From Boseongicola sp. SB0665_bin_10 (GTDB taxonomy: Bacteria > Pseudomonadota > Alphaproteobacteria > Rhodobacterales > Rhodobacteraceae): DNA of 42,669 bases. The notes beneath the pieces were generated by a model that saw only the letters and a program-made list of their open reading frames with translations, was not told where the DNA came from and searched no databases. The translations under genes were made by a program, and so were the position numbers. Positions 9,759 to 19,031 of the stretch are shown here, piece by piece. The stretch lies in contig VXSG01000024.1 in assembly GCA_009838075.1 (NCBI GenBank), positions 1 through 42,669 on the forward strand, in the 5' to 3' direction. The first letter of the stretch is position 1; each line of letters begins with the position of its first letter.

Positions 9759-10102
9759 TGACGTGTGACAGGGCAGTGCTTCGGGCCCTGTTCCTGGGAC
9801 AAGGTGGCGCTGCCGCGCAACGCCACCTTGATGCCGGGGGTTCTCCCGCCCCGGCGACGAGAAGCGGGGCTCGGCCGACAGCTTGGATCGGTTTCCTCCC
9901 GCCCGGAGAATCGCGGCATGTGGTTCGTCGGAACACGGGGCGGGTGCGCTCGCCCTGAACGCAGGTCAGGTTGCAGGCACCCAAAAAAGTTCAGTCCCAA
10001 CACGCCTGGGGCCATCCCAACCCTCTCAAATTGCCGAAGGCCCCGCCCGATGCATCGCTGGCTGGCGCAGCCAGTTTCGCTGCCGCTTAAGGGAAGCTCC
10101 AA
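9759..10102. other. Gap between nrdJ and the transfer block
   Basis: 344 bases without a believable gene. It holds a strong hairpin (9801-9829, listed separately) and a second perfect inverted repeat CTGGCTG-GCG-CAGCCAG at 10058-10074, followed by TTTC, just upstream of the first transfer-block gene. The second could be a weak terminator or an operator for the primase/Dot operon. If the conjugative region is an integrated element, its left border should lie here. I see no tRNA or clear direct repeat marking it. Confidence 0.5.
9801..9829 (+). terminator. Hairpin downstream of nrdJ, possible terminator
   Basis: AAGGTGGCG and CGCCACCTT form a perfect nine-base stem around an 11-base loop, 43 bases after the nrdJ stop. 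There is no T-run after it, so if it ends transcription it would need Rho or act as an mRNA 3'-end stabiliser. Confidence 0.5.
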
Positions 10103-10480
10103 ATGGGATTCCCCGACGGCACGGTGCGTCGGAAGTCGTGGACGGAGGACGAGGTCGGCACCCTGATTGAGCTCTGGATCGAGGGACAGAGCGTCGATGA
10201 CATTTCCTGCCGGCTGCAGCGAACTTCCATGTCCGTCCAGGTCAAGGCGTCGCGCCTGAACCTGCCGCCGCGTGACGCGACACGAGGACGCTTGAAGGCA
10301 AGGGTGAGGCCGTGCCTGGTCTGCAGCACCCTGTTCTTTTCCGAAGGCCCGCACCATCGAGTCTGCGACGCCTGCAAGAAGTGCGAGGACTGGCAGGGCG
10401 GCGCTGGGGAGGTTGTCTTGGGGCTGTCTTGGCTGGAAGGCGACGGAAAGACTGCCAGCAAGAAGGTGCAGGGCCGGTAA
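10103..10480 (+). CDS. GcrA-like DNA-binding protein with zinc ribbon
   Basis: A 125-residue protein. Its N-terminus SWTEDEVGTLIELWIEGQSV, followed by DISCRLQRTSMSVQVKASRL, matches the helix-turn-helix of GcrA-type regulators, alphaproteobacterial proteins that act with sigma-70 at methylated promoters and are common in phages. It is followed by a four-cysteine ribbon (CLVC...CDACKKC). An AGGGAAG ribosome site lies seven bases before the ATG. Its stop overlaps the start of the primase gene (TAATG), so it heads that operon. Likely role: local transcription control of the transfer region. A cell-cycle link is inference. Confidence 0.65.
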   Translation: MGFPDGTVRRKSWTEDEVGTLIELWIEGQSVDDISCRLQRTSMSVQVKASRLNLPPRDATRGRLKARVRPCLVCSTLFFSEGPHHRVCDACKKCEDWQGGAGEVVLGLSWLEGDGKTASKKVQGR

Positions 10481-13400
10481 TGGCCTCGGCTTCGGCAGTC
10501 CGGTCCGAGAGCAGGTGGAGCCAGCTCCGCGAGGACATCCGTCGGAACTACCCCATCGACAAGGCGATCGAGGACATTGCGGGCATCCGTCTCTCCAAGG
10601 CGTCCGGCGGCGAACGGACAGGATGCTGCCCGTTCCACGATGACAAGTCTCCGTCGCTTTCGGTCAATCCCGCAAAGGGATTCTACTATTGCCATGCCGA
10701 ATCCTGCGAGGCGAAAGGTGACATTTTCACCTTCGTCCAGAAGTTCATGAAAGTCAGCCATGGCGAGGCTCTGCGCGTCCTGGCTGGCCGGCTTGGACTC
10801 GGCTTGCCCCAAGGGTCTCGCCCGCCCCGGTCCGGCAAAAGGACGTCAGGTCCGGCGAATGAGCGGCCCGCGTCAGCGGTTCGTGACAGTGCCAACGAGC
10901 CGGATGATCTGGTTCCCGTACCGGACGGGTTTCCGTGCCCGCAGCCAGGCCGCTCCTTCACGGTCTGGCATCCGAAACAGGAGACAATGAAGACATACAC
11001 GCCCGAAATGGTGCACGAATATCGAACGGTGGGCGACGTTCACGTCATGACGATCCTGCGATGCCGGTGGTTCGGGGAGAGGAAGGGCAAGTACATGATC
11101 CCGTTGCGTCCGGGCACCGTTCCGGGCCGCAACGATCTGGGCTGGACAGTTCGTGGCATTTCCGGTGGACGCAAAAGACCGATCTACGGGATCGAGCGGA
11201 CCAAGGAATGGCTGGATGCCGGTGGCAGGGACATCCTTGTCGTCGAGGGGGAGAAAACCTGCGACGCGGGCGTCCGGCTGTTGGAGGGCGACCTTTGGCT
11301 GGTCGTGTCCATGATGGGCGGTTGCAAGTCCGTGGATCTTGGCGACTGGACCGATTTCCTGGCCGTTGCCAATGACGCATTGGGCGAAGAAGACGTGCTT
11401 CGCCTGACGATCTGGCCGGATGTTCCGAAAGATGGTGCAACGGAATCGGACGCGAAATTTGCCCAAAAGGCGATCTCCGGCCTGGCTGCCGGACGCGCAG
11501 ACAGCGGTTTCCCGAAGTTCGCCTTCCAGCGAGTCATTTCGCCGCAGGACTGGCCCGAGACATGGGATCTCGCCGATGCCGAGGAAATCGGATGGACGAA
11601 TCAGAGGGTGTTCGACCACCTCTCGGTCAACGTGGTCGAGATCAAGGCCGATGCTGCCATTGAGACGGCCAGCAGGGTGGAAGGAACGACCAGCCTTGCG
11701 CCGACCCAGCCAGACGCCAATGAGGCGAAGGTCGCACCCAAGGATCGGAAGGCGACCCCAGCGGATTCAGCCGCGTCGCTGATGTCCGGCCTCCCTGGCG
11801 GCAGCGGCAAGCTGGAAATCCTGAAGCAGAATCCCCACTTTCGTCCGCTCGGATACAGGGACACCAGCAACTACGTCCTGTCGCTGAGATCCGGCGAGAT
11901 CTACAGGATCACGATGCGGGACATGCGGAAGCAGGCGATCCTCGCGATCGCGCCGCTGGATTTCTGGTCCCGGCACTACATGGATTTCGATCGGCAGGGC
12001 TTCCCGGTCGCCTGGGACCAGATCGTCAGCGACATCAACGAGGCGTGCCACTCAGCCGGGCGCTGGGATCCGAGGCGCGAAGCGGGCCCGGGCACCTGGT
12101 TCGACGAGAACCGCGTGGTCTTCAACGCGGGAAACGAGCTTTGGGTCCAAGACAAGAACCAGGGTGACACCGGATACATCGCGCGAATCACCGACTTTCG
12201 CGGTGCATATCATTACGTCGTCTCGGATCCCTGCGGCATGCCGGACTTCAAGACCCCCCTGACGGCACAGGACCCGGAGCCACGTCGGCTGCTCGACCTG
12301 TTGCGACGGATGAGCTGGCGCAGCGAGGACAGGAACTCGAGCGTCATGGGCCTTTTCGGCTGGCTGTGCATTGCGCCGATCTGCGGTGTCCTGTCCTGGC
12401 GTCCGCATCTATGGATCGACGGGGAATGGGGCGCCGGCAAGTCATTCGTTGTCGAGCACATCGTGAACAGGATCCTGGGCAATCTGGCATTCAAGGTGAA
12501 GGCCAATTCCACCGAATCGGGCCTGCGCAACTCCTTGCATGCCCGGGCCATGCCCGTCGTGTTCGACGAGGCGGAGGGCAGCGATGACGAGGAGCGGGCG
12601 GACATGGCGGCAATCCTGCGCCTTGCGCGGCATTCGGCCAATCCCGACCGATCCATCGTCGCGCAGGGGATTCCGGGCGGGGGTGGGCAGAGATATTACG
12701 CCATCACGTCGACATTCCTGATGTCCTCCATCACGCCGCAGATGAGAAAGCCTGCTGATCGGTCTCGCTTCGGCCGCGCCAGGCTTGGCCCAGGGCTTGA
12801 AATGGACCGGTTCGTCCGCAACATCCAGGAACCTGCGCTGGATCTCCTGACGCCCGAATTCTCCGCCCGCATGATCGCCCGCATCGTGATGCGCGCGTCC
12901 GCCATGCTCGAAGTGCAGCCATTGATGGTGCGCGCCCTGTCCGGGTCCGGCATGGACCGGCGCACGGCGGATGTATGGGGCACCTTCGCGGCCGGCGCAT
13001 GGCTGTTTCTTGAGGACGGGGTCCCCGAGGATCAGCATTCGGCACTGAACTGGATCGAGAGGACATTCGATCCGTGCGACGAGCTGAAGAGCATCGCGGC
13101 CGAGATCTGGGAAGAAAAGGACCATTCGAGGCTTTTCCGGGAGATCATGGCCCACGAGCTGCGCTGCGAGACGGCCCTTGGCAGCCGGACGTTCCTTGTC
13201 GGGTCCGTGATGCGCATGGCGCTGGCAGAAGACGATGTCGAGGACGAGGAAGGCGCACTTACGTCGGCAGAAGCGCGCAGGCGGCTTGAGGATGTCGGGT
13301 TCCGGCTGGCGGCACCGGGAAGATGCCTGTGCTGTTCGGATCCACCCGAAGAGGCACAGGGGTTCCGGGTGCACAAGAACTCCCCAAAAATCCGGGAAAT

Positions 13401-13575
13401 GCTGGCGAGGACACCCTACGCGGCGTCCTATGTCGACGTGATGACGCAGGGTGAAGGCGTCACGAAGGCAGAACAGGTGCGTTTCGGCGGACTTGGCGTC
13501 TCCCGGTCGATCTACGTGCCGATGAAACATTTCACTCTTGATGACGATCCGGAGATTGAGGGCGAGGCATGCTGA
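10480..13575 (+). CDS. CHC2 zinc-finger/Toprim primase fused to a P-loop ATPase (helicase-like)
   Basis: A 1,031-residue protein with three parts. Residues ~15-110 are a DnaG-type CHC2 zinc finger (CCPFHDDKSPSLSVNPAKGF, then CHAESC). Around 250-320 is a Toprim-like region (DILVVEGEKTCDAG, then WPDVPKDGA), where primer synthesis would occur. The C-terminal half holds a P-loop (DGEWGAGKSF) and a Walker B-like VVFDEAEG, resembling helicase modules of plasmid and phage primases. It begins by TAATG overlap with the preceding gene and its stop overlaps the dotI start. In IncI plasmids the Sog primase likewise lies directly before the traM/N/O genes, so this is probably the functional counterpart that primes transferred strands. 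Confidence 0.85.
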   Translation: MASASAVRSESRWSQLREDIRRNYPIDKAIEDIAGIRLSKASGGERTGCCPFHDDKSPSLSVNPAKGFYYCHAESCEAKGDIFTFVQKFMKVSHGEALRVLAGRLGLGLPQGSRPPRSGKRTSGPANERPASAVRDSANEPDDLVPVPDGFPCPQPGRSFTVWHPKQETMKTYTPEMVHEYRTVGDVHVMTILRCRWFGERKGKYMIPLRPGTVPGRNDLGWTVRGISGGRKRPIYGIERTKEWLDAGGRDILVVEGEKTCDAGVRLLEGDLWLVVSMMGGCKSVDLGDWTDFLAVANDALGEEDVLRLTIWPDVPKDGATESDAKFAQKAISGLAAGRADSGFPKFAFQRVISPQDWPETWDLADAEEIGWTNQRVFDHLSVNVVEIKADAAIETASRVEGTTSLAPTQPDANEAKVAPKDRKATPADSAASLMSGLPGGSGKLEILKQNPHFRPLGYRDTSNYVLSLRSGEIYRITMRDMRKQAILAIAPLDFWSRHYMDFDRQGFPVAWDQIVSDINEACHSAGRWDPRREAGPGTWFDENRVVFNAGNELWVQDKNQGDTGYIARITDFRGAYHYVVSDPCGMPDFKTPLTAQDPEPRRLLDLLRRMSWRSEDRNSSVMGLFGWLCIAPICGVLSWRPHLWIDGEWGAGKSFVVEHIVNRILGNLAFKVKANSTESGLRNSLHARAMPVVFDEAEGSDDEERADMAAILRLARHSANPDRSIVAQGIPGGGGQRYYAITSTFLMSSITPQMRKPADRSRFGRARLGPGLEMDRFVRNIQEPALDLLTPEFSARMIARIVMRASAMLEVQPLMVRALSGSGMDRRTADVWGTFAAGAWLFLEDGVPEDQHSALNWIERTFDPCDELKSIAAEIWEEKDHSRLFREIMAHELRCETALGSRTFLVGSVMRMALAEDDVEDEEGALTSAEARRRLEDVGFRLAAPGRCLCCSDPPEEAQGFRVHKNSPKIREMLARTPYAASYVDVMTQGEGVTKAEQVRFGGLGVSRSIYVPMKHFTLDDDPEIEGEAC

Positions 13576-14198
13576 GGGATCGCATGGGCGTCACGGAGAC
13601 GATCCTGGCCCGGCATGAGCTGTACCGAAAGGCGTTCAGGTACTCCGCATTCGCGAACCTCGTGATGGCAGCGTGCCTGCTGGCGGCGGTGGCGTTCGCT
13701 TGGAAGGGCTGGACGGCGCGTCCGGAGCCGAGGTATTTTGCCACGCGCGAAGACGGCGGGATCATCCCCCTCGTGGCGATCAGCAACCCCTTCCTGAATC
13801 CCGGCCAGGTCACGAATTTCGCCGTCGAAGCTGTCACGCACTCGATTTCGACGGATTTCGCGAACTGGCGCGACGACATGTCCGAGGCCTCGGAATACTT
13901 CCAGCGACCGGAGGGCTGGCAGTCGTTCCTCGCCGCGATGCAGTCCAGCGGCATGCTGGACTTCATCCGGAACAACCGCGTCGTCTCGAGCGCCGTGGCG
14001 AACGGGGCGGTCATCATCGAGGACGGGATCGACGCCCGCGGGCGATACAGCTGGACGGTGCAGGTCCCGCTGACGGTGACATACGAAAGCGCGTCGCAGC
14101 GAACCAGCCAGTCGCTGCTTGCAGAGGTCGTTGTCGCCCGGCTGCCGACCTGGGAATCCCCGGCGGCGGTCGGCATCACGAGGGTCACCATACGATGA
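13569..14198 (+). CDS. dotI: DotI/IcmL (TraM)-family type IVB secretion protein
   Basis: A 209-residue inner-membrane protein with one N-terminal membrane segment (about 30-50) and a periplasmic domain. The run PRYFATREDGGIIPLVAISNP, followed by VTNFAVEAVTHSISTDFANWRD, is highly characteristic of the DotI/IcmL/TraM family, whose periplasmic domain folds like VirB8. It forms part of the inner-membrane core of Dot/Icm and IncI systems. The start overlaps the primase stop; the stop overlaps dotH by ATGA. A second possible start at 13584 follows GAGGGA. Confidence 0.9.
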   Translation: MLRDRMGVTETILARHELYRKAFRYSAFANLVMAACLLAAVAFAWKGWTARPEPRYFATREDGGIIPLVAISNPFLNPGQVTNFAVEAVTHSISTDFANWRDDMSEASEYFQRPEGWQSFLAAMQSSGMLDFIRNNRVVSSAVANGAVIIEDGIDARGRYSWTVQVPLTVTYESASQRTSQSLLAEVVVARLPTWESPAAVGITRVTIR

Positions 14199-15142
14199 AA
14201 TCCGTGACGAAACTTGCAGGATTCCTGATAATCCTGCCGGTCATGACGATTGCGCCGCCTGCGCTGGCCGAATCGGACCTGATCGAGGCCTACCGCGCCT
14301 TGGGTGGGTTCGCACCGGCAGGCGAGAAGGCGCCGGATCCCCTTCCGACCGGGCGCGAAGCGTCGCAGGACCGCCTTCAGGGGTTTCGCGAGGCAATCCA
14401 GCAGGCCTTTCCGATGACGCCGGCGATGATCAAGCGGTATCGCGAGATCGCGGCGGCACAGGAGCGCGCGATCCATGATCGCGAGGAGCCGGAGGGAAGA
14501 AGCTCGACGACGCTGGTCTCGCTCGAACCAGGCGCATCAGCCCCGCTGATAAGGGTTTCCCCGTCCATCGTCTCGATCATCTCGTTTCATGACGTCACGG
14601 GCGCGGCTTGGCCAGTGACGAAATACGTCCTGGGCAACGGCAGGGACTTCACTGCCGATCACCTGGGCGAGGAGTCGAACAACATCGTCCTGAGCCCGAA
14701 GCGGAATGTCGGCTTCACCAATCTCGTGGTTCTCCTGGCTGGCTCGGATCGCCCCGCGACGTTCCGCATTCGCATCGAGCGGGACGTGGCCGATCATCGC
14801 TTTGACGTCCAGGTGATGTCCAAGGGCCCGAACGCGCGAATCAGCACGGCAACGGCACCGGATGCGGTTCCGGAAGCGGGAGACGGCATCCTCGTCTCGG
14901 CCTTGTCCGCGACCGACCTGCCCCACGGGGCGCAGGAGGTGCAGGTCGGTGGCGTCGATGCCCGTGCGTGGCTCGTTGAAGAGGCGCTTGTCGTTCGGTC
15001 TTCCCACCCCCTGTTAAGTCCGTCCTGGACGGCCTCCCTGTCGGGGCCGGACCGGTTGCGGGTCTACCGCATTCCGCCCTCGTCGAAGGTGCTCTTTTCC
15101 GTGGACGGACGCATCGTGCAGGCGGATGTCGATCTGCCGTGA
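14195..15142 (+). CDS. dotH: DotH/IcmK (TraN)-family outer-membrane core protein
   Basis: A 315-residue exported protein with a signal peptide of about 25 residues ending APPALA before ESD. The body contains ITxSIVSIISFHDVTGAAWP-like and NNIVLSPKRNVGFTNLVVLL segments typical of the DotH/IcmK/TraN family, which builds the outer-membrane ring with DotC and DotD. The segment FPMTPAMIKRYRE near the N-terminus is also characteristic. It is coupled to dotI by ATGA overlap and precedes dotG by 33 bases. A much longer in-frame reading starting at 13673 overlaps dotI and is rejected. Confidence 0.88.
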   Translation: MKSVTKLAGFLIILPVMTIAPPALAESDLIEAYRALGGFAPAGEKAPDPLPTGREASQDRLQGFREAIQQAFPMTPAMIKRYREIAAAQERAIHDREEPEGRSSTTLVSLEPGASAPLIRVSPSIVSIISFHDVTGAAWPVTKYVLGNGRDFTADHLGEESNNIVLSPKRNVGFTNLVVLLAGSDRPATFRIRIERDVADHRFDVQVMSKGPNARISTATAPDAVPEAGDGILVSALSATDLPHGAQEVQVGGVDARAWLVEEALVVRSSHPLLSPSWTASLSGPDRLRVYRIPPSSKVLFSVDGRIVQADVDLP

Positions 15143-15175
15143 CGGGCAAGAGGAATCCAGAAGGGGGGCGGCTCG

Positions 15176-16492
15176 ATGGCGCCATCTGAAACCGACATGG
15201 CCAGGGCGGCGGATGACGTCGACATCCCGGGAGACGATCCCGCTCCGGCGCCATCGGCGGATCGCCGTCCGTTCATGTCGCCTGCGATGCGGTTCGGACT
15301 CCTTGTCGTCGGAGTCTTTGCGGTCATCGTCCTGGTCGTCGTCCGGTGGGGCGGCGAGTCCGCCATCCCGGAGTCGCGGGTGCCGGGCGGTCCCGGCATC
15401 GACTCGACGCCCGGTGGCAGCGTGCAGGCGGAATCGCCACGTTTCCAGCAGTTGCTGGAGCAGCTGAACGACGAGGCGGCGAAGCAGGCCATGGACGAGG
15501 GAACGACCTTCATCTCCACGCCGGAAGTCGTGCTGGAGGACATTGCACCCGAAGAGAAGAAGGACGCTCCGGAAGTTCCAGGCGTGCTGGCGAAAACGGA
15601 CGCGGCGGCGGAAAGGCCAATCGAACGCCAGCTATCGGCCATCGTGCCGCCACCGGACGTGCCCGGTGTGTCGGGATCGGCGCAGGTCCGGCCGGCCACG
15701 CCGCGGACGCGCGAGGAGGTGAACCCTTGGACGGCTGCGATGATCTCGCAGATTGGATCGTTCCCGAGGGGGCCGGCCGTCGATTCGCTCACCATCGGAT
15801 CCACGGGCTGGTCGCCGCCTGAACCGGAAGCGTCCCGCGAATCCGTCCCGTCTGTCGAGCCTGTTACCCTCGTTTCCTCGGAGCCGGGAGCAGACGACAC
15901 CGATGTCGCGCCAGGGACCGCATCGCAGGTGATCGTTCCCGCAGGCTCGGTCCTCTATGCCGAGACGCTTGTCTCGGTCAATTCCGACCTTCCAGAATCT
16001 CCGGTCCTGGCGGTCGTCACGACCGGAGATCTGCGTGGATCGCGCTTGGTCGGGTCGTTCAGTGTTGCCGACGGATCCAGGGGAATGCTTGTCGAGTTCC
16101 GGTCGATGACGCTTGCTGACGGAACGTCGATCCCGGTCTCGGCCTACGCCGTTGACGGGATCACTGCGGAGGCGGCCGTGGCGTCGGACGTGGACGGGCG
16201 CTTCCTGCAGCGTTATGGCGCAGTGCTTGCGACATCGTTCCTGGCCGGCGCAGCGCAAGCGCTGGCCGAACCGACGACCGGCCTCCAGGTGACGGACGAG
16301 GGCGTGATGCTTCTCACGCGCGAGCGTTCGACCGAAAGGCAGGCGCTCTATGCCGGCATGGGCCGTGCCGCCGACATGGTAGTCTCGGACATCCAGGCAC
16401 GCACGCCGAAGGGGCCCTTGGTCACGCTGCGATCCGGGTGGCCCCTGGGCGTTCTGTTCCTGGAATCGGCAAGCAAGGAAGACCTTCGATGA
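15176..16492 (+). CDS. dotG: DotG/IcmE (TraO)-family channel protein
   Basis: A 438-residue inner-membrane protein. It has a cytoplasmic N-terminus, one membrane segment (about residues 39-59), a Pro/Glu-rich periplasmic linker and a C-terminal VirB10-like domain (about 240-400). The latter contains IVPAGSVLYAETLVSVNSDL, SRLVGSFSVADGSRGMLVEF and QRYGAVLATSFLAGAAQAL. The family spans the periplasm and forms the central channel. It is short for the family: Legionella DotG is over 1,000 residues with pentapeptide-like repeats, and IncI TraO is closer to this size. A clear AAGGGGGG ribosome site precedes the ATG, and the stop overlaps the next start. Confidence 0.9.
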   Translation: MAPSETDMARAADDVDIPGDDPAPAPSADRRPFMSPAMRFGLLVVGVFAVIVLVVVRWGGESAIPESRVPGGPGIDSTPGGSVQAESPRFQQLLEQLNDEAAKQAMDEGTTFISTPEVVLEDIAPEEKKDAPEVPGVLAKTDAAAERPIERQLSAIVPPPDVPGVSGSAQVRPATPRTREEVNPWTAAMISQIGSFPRGPAVDSLTIGSTGWSPPEPEASRESVPSVEPVTLVSSEPGADDTDVAPGTASQVIVPAGSVLYAETLVSVNSDLPESPVLAVVTTGDLRGSRLVGSFSVADGSRGMLVEFRSMTLADGTSIPVSAYAVDGITAEAAVASDVDGRFLQRYGAVLATSFLAGAAQALAEPTTGLQVTDEGVMLLTRERSTERQALYAGMGRAADMVVSDIQARTPKGPLVTLRSGWPLGVLFLESASKEDLR

Positions 16493-19008
16493 GTGACGAC
16501 GTGAGTCCGGAGGCCTCCGAAGGCGCGGCGGTCCATCTTGGAGGACGGGTCGATGCCTCGATCGTGGAGCGCAATCCTGCACTCGCTGACACCGATCTGC
16601 TCGAAGGCGCGGTGGGCAAGCTCGAGACCCTTGCCGAATCCATGGAACGTGATGGCCCCTTTCTCGCAGTCGCTGCACATGAGGATCTTGAAGCCGAGGT
16701 CGCCACCGAGGAAGCGGAGCCGATCATTGATGTCACGGACATCGATGCAGCCATGTTCCTTCATGATCCAGAGGCCGATCCAGATGGTGAGGTCGAGCGC
16801 CACTTGACGGACGGGCACGCGCTATCAGGCGAGGGCAACCGAGAGGCGCGTCCGTCGGACGAGAAGGATGAGAACGCGGCAGACGACCACAGCCGCAACC
16901 GCGCGTCGGATCTCAATCTGGATGAGGACGCGCGTCGGTCCGATCTTTCTTATGACGGCGAGCCGGACGAGGTGCACCTCCTTCGGATCTCGGAGGAGGA
17001 ATTTGCCGCCTCGACGCCTCACGATTCCGATGCGGAGATGTCAGACGCTTCGACAGAGCGGGAAGGAGAGGAAGACTCCGGAACGGCATCCTCGGCCGGC
17101 CAGCAGGCCAGCGAGGGCAACCGGACAGCGGTTGCACGGTCGACAGGTGCGAATGACGGGTCAGCCAACGAAGACCCGGTTGGTTCTTCGCGCACGAACG
17201 ATGGCGATGACGACGGAAACTCAGGCTCGCCGCAACCTGCCCCCATTGCCTCCATGGACGATGCAGTCCTGGTGCCGGGCGGCGCTCACGACCCGGATCA
17301 TGAAGAGACACAGGGCCAGGCGGATGAGGGGGATGCCGGAAAGCTCCGGCGTTCGGACATGGCGCTTTCGGCTGTTGGGCAAGGCTCGTCGTCGCAAGAC
17401 GTCGGGGAGGGGCAACGCTTGGAAGACGAGCGTGGGGGCGCGACTGATTCGATCGGCGAGCACATGATGGATCCCCGCGACGAGGAACAACTGTCGGCAC
17501 AGTCGGCCCCGCCGAACATGGAAGAGGAAGGCAGCGCTGTGGAAGCGCTCTTCGGGCCGAAAGCTGCCCCCGGTTCGACCGAGTCTGGTGGCTCGGATCC
17601 ATCCTCGGATGCTGATCCTGTGGATGGCGGTGCCGCAACGGCTCTGAGCGACCCGGGAGAGGAATCTGGTCAGGCGCGCACTTGTGCCACGCCTGATGCC
17701 TTCCGCCATGATGAAGTGCCTGCGGAGGCGTCCATGGAGGCCGCGGAAGCGGAGGGTGAGGAACGACCTGCCGATGCCAATCGAGGACCATCTGGCGAGC
17801 CGGCCCAGGCGCGTTTCCCGCAGGACGGCGTCGAGGGGCGCGCAAGTGAGAGCATCGAGGAGGAGCCCGAGGTGACGCCGCACCGGGCTTCGACCAAGGC
17901 ATGGCGTCGACGGGTCTGGCTGCGCGTTGCCGCCATGAACTTCCTTGGCGCGACAATCATCCTTGGAGCATTGGTCCTTACCTGGGCCGTCTCGACGGGA
18001 CGTGTCGCCCCTGACAAGTTTCTTGCCCGGACGTTGGGCGGGGTCGAGGGACTTCTGGGGAGTGCCGAAGGGACAGAGACCCCGATGGCAGCGGAGACGG
18101 CGGATGCAGGCGTGAAGACTGCCGAGACTGCTTCGGATGCGGTCTCGGATCCTGAGCGTCCAGTTGTTGTCGTGAACGCGTCGTCCGCGGCCGCCCCGGT
18201 AGGCAACGTGACGACGGAACCGGTTGCTGAAACCAGTCCGGCCCAGCCAGAGGCGGGCAGCGGCACGCTTCCCGTTGAAACGACGACGCAGCCAGGATCC
18301 AGCCTGACCGAGGAGGGTTCCGTCGACACCGGCCTGCATGACCCTGTCGCAGAACTTGCTGCACAGATAGAGGAGCGCCTCAACCCTGCGCCGCTGGTTC
18401 CAGATCCCGTTGACGTGCGACGCGTGATCGTGATCGAGGAGGACATTGCCGCGATCAACGCGCGTCTCGACGGCGTCGGCGCGGTGCTGGAGAAGGACCA
18501 GGCTGGCCGCGCGGCATTTGAAGGGCGGCTTTCCCTGCTGTCGGGCCGCCTCGACAGGATGGACACGTCCCTAGCGGCGGTGTCGGGCGCCCTTGCCCAA
18601 TATGCCGGATTGCAATCGGAATTGGAGAAGGTCCGGACGGTGCTTCTCGATCTCGCGGAGCGGATGGCGGAGGTCGAGGCGCGCAATCCCGCCGATCGTG
18701 AGGAGACGGGGGCCGCGATCAAGGAGTTGCGCCTGGATCTTGATCGACTTGTGACGAACACGGCGGTCATTGCCCGCATGCTGTCCGCGGGCACGGTCAT
18801 CGATCCGTCGAACGAGCTTTTCGCGCCCGGGGGTGTGACGAGCTTTTCGCCGCCGCGACGGGATCTGCCCGGGGCCGGGTTCGACCCGGTGCCCGACGAC
18901 GTGAGGGAAGGTGATTACGTGGAAGGCTGGGGATACGTCCTCGACGTCGTTCCTGCGGAAAATGGCCAGACGCTCGTGATCCTGGAAAACGGATCCGTCT
19001 TCAAGTGA
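16489..19008 (+). CDS. DotF/IcmG (TraP)-like protein with a very long acidic N-terminus
   Basis: An 839-residue bitopic protein. The first ~465 residues are cytoplasmic, acidic and low in complexity, rich in Asp, Glu, Ser, Gly and Ala. One membrane segment lies at about 476-498 (LRVAAMNFLGATIILGALVL). The periplasmic part has a Thr/Glu/Pro-rich linker and a predicted coiled coil at about 645-770, then a short conserved end (GDYVEGWGYVLDVVPAENGQ). Position directly after dotG and before dotE equals IncI traP and Legionella dotF. The topology and coiled coil also fit. Known DotF/TraP proteins are only about 240-270 residues, so the N-terminus is an expansion. Assignment is by position and architecture. 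Confidence 0.65.
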   Translation: MSDDVSPEASEGAAVHLGGRVDASIVERNPALADTDLLEGAVGKLETLAESMERDGPFLAVAAHEDLEAEVATEEAEPIIDVTDIDAAMFLHDPEADPDGEVERHLTDGHALSGEGNREARPSDEKDENAADDHSRNRASDLNLDEDARRSDLSYDGEPDEVHLLRISEEEFAASTPHDSDAEMSDASTEREGEEDSGTASSAGQQASEGNRTAVARSTGANDGSANEDPVGSSRTNDGDDDGNSGSPQPAPIASMDDAVLVPGGAHDPDHEETQGQADEGDAGKLRRSDMALSAVGQGSSSQDVGEGQRLEDERGGATDSIGEHMMDPRDEEQLSAQSAPPNMEEEGSAVEALFGPKAAPGSTESGGSDPSSDADPVDGGAATALSDPGEESGQARTCATPDAFRHDEVPAEASMEAAEAEGEERPADANRGPSGEPAQARFPQDGVEGRASESIEEEPEVTPHRASTKAWRRRVWLRVAAMNFLGATIILGALVLTWAVSTGRVAPDKFLARTLGGVEGLLGSAEGTETPMAAETADAGVKTAETASDAVSDPERPVVVVNASSAAAPVGNVTTEPVAETSPAQPEAGSGTLPVETTTQPGSSLTEEGSVDTGLHDPVAELAAQIEERLNPAPLVPDPVDVRRVIVIEEDIAAINARLDGVGAVLEKDQAGRAAFEGRLSLLSGRLDRMDTSLAAVSGALAQYAGLQSELEKVRTVLLDLAERMAEVEARNPADREETGAAIKELRLDLDRLVTNTAVIARMLSAGTVIDPSNELFAPGGVTSFSPPRRDLPGAGFDPVPDDVREGDYVEGWGYVLDVVPAENGQTLVILENGSVFK

Positions 19009-19031
19009 CGGCGGTGAGCGGAGATCGATGA

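Noticed and set aside
13673-14194. N-terminal extension of DotH
   Set aside because: It runs inside dotI in another frame. The ATGA start at 14195 gives a proper signal peptide.
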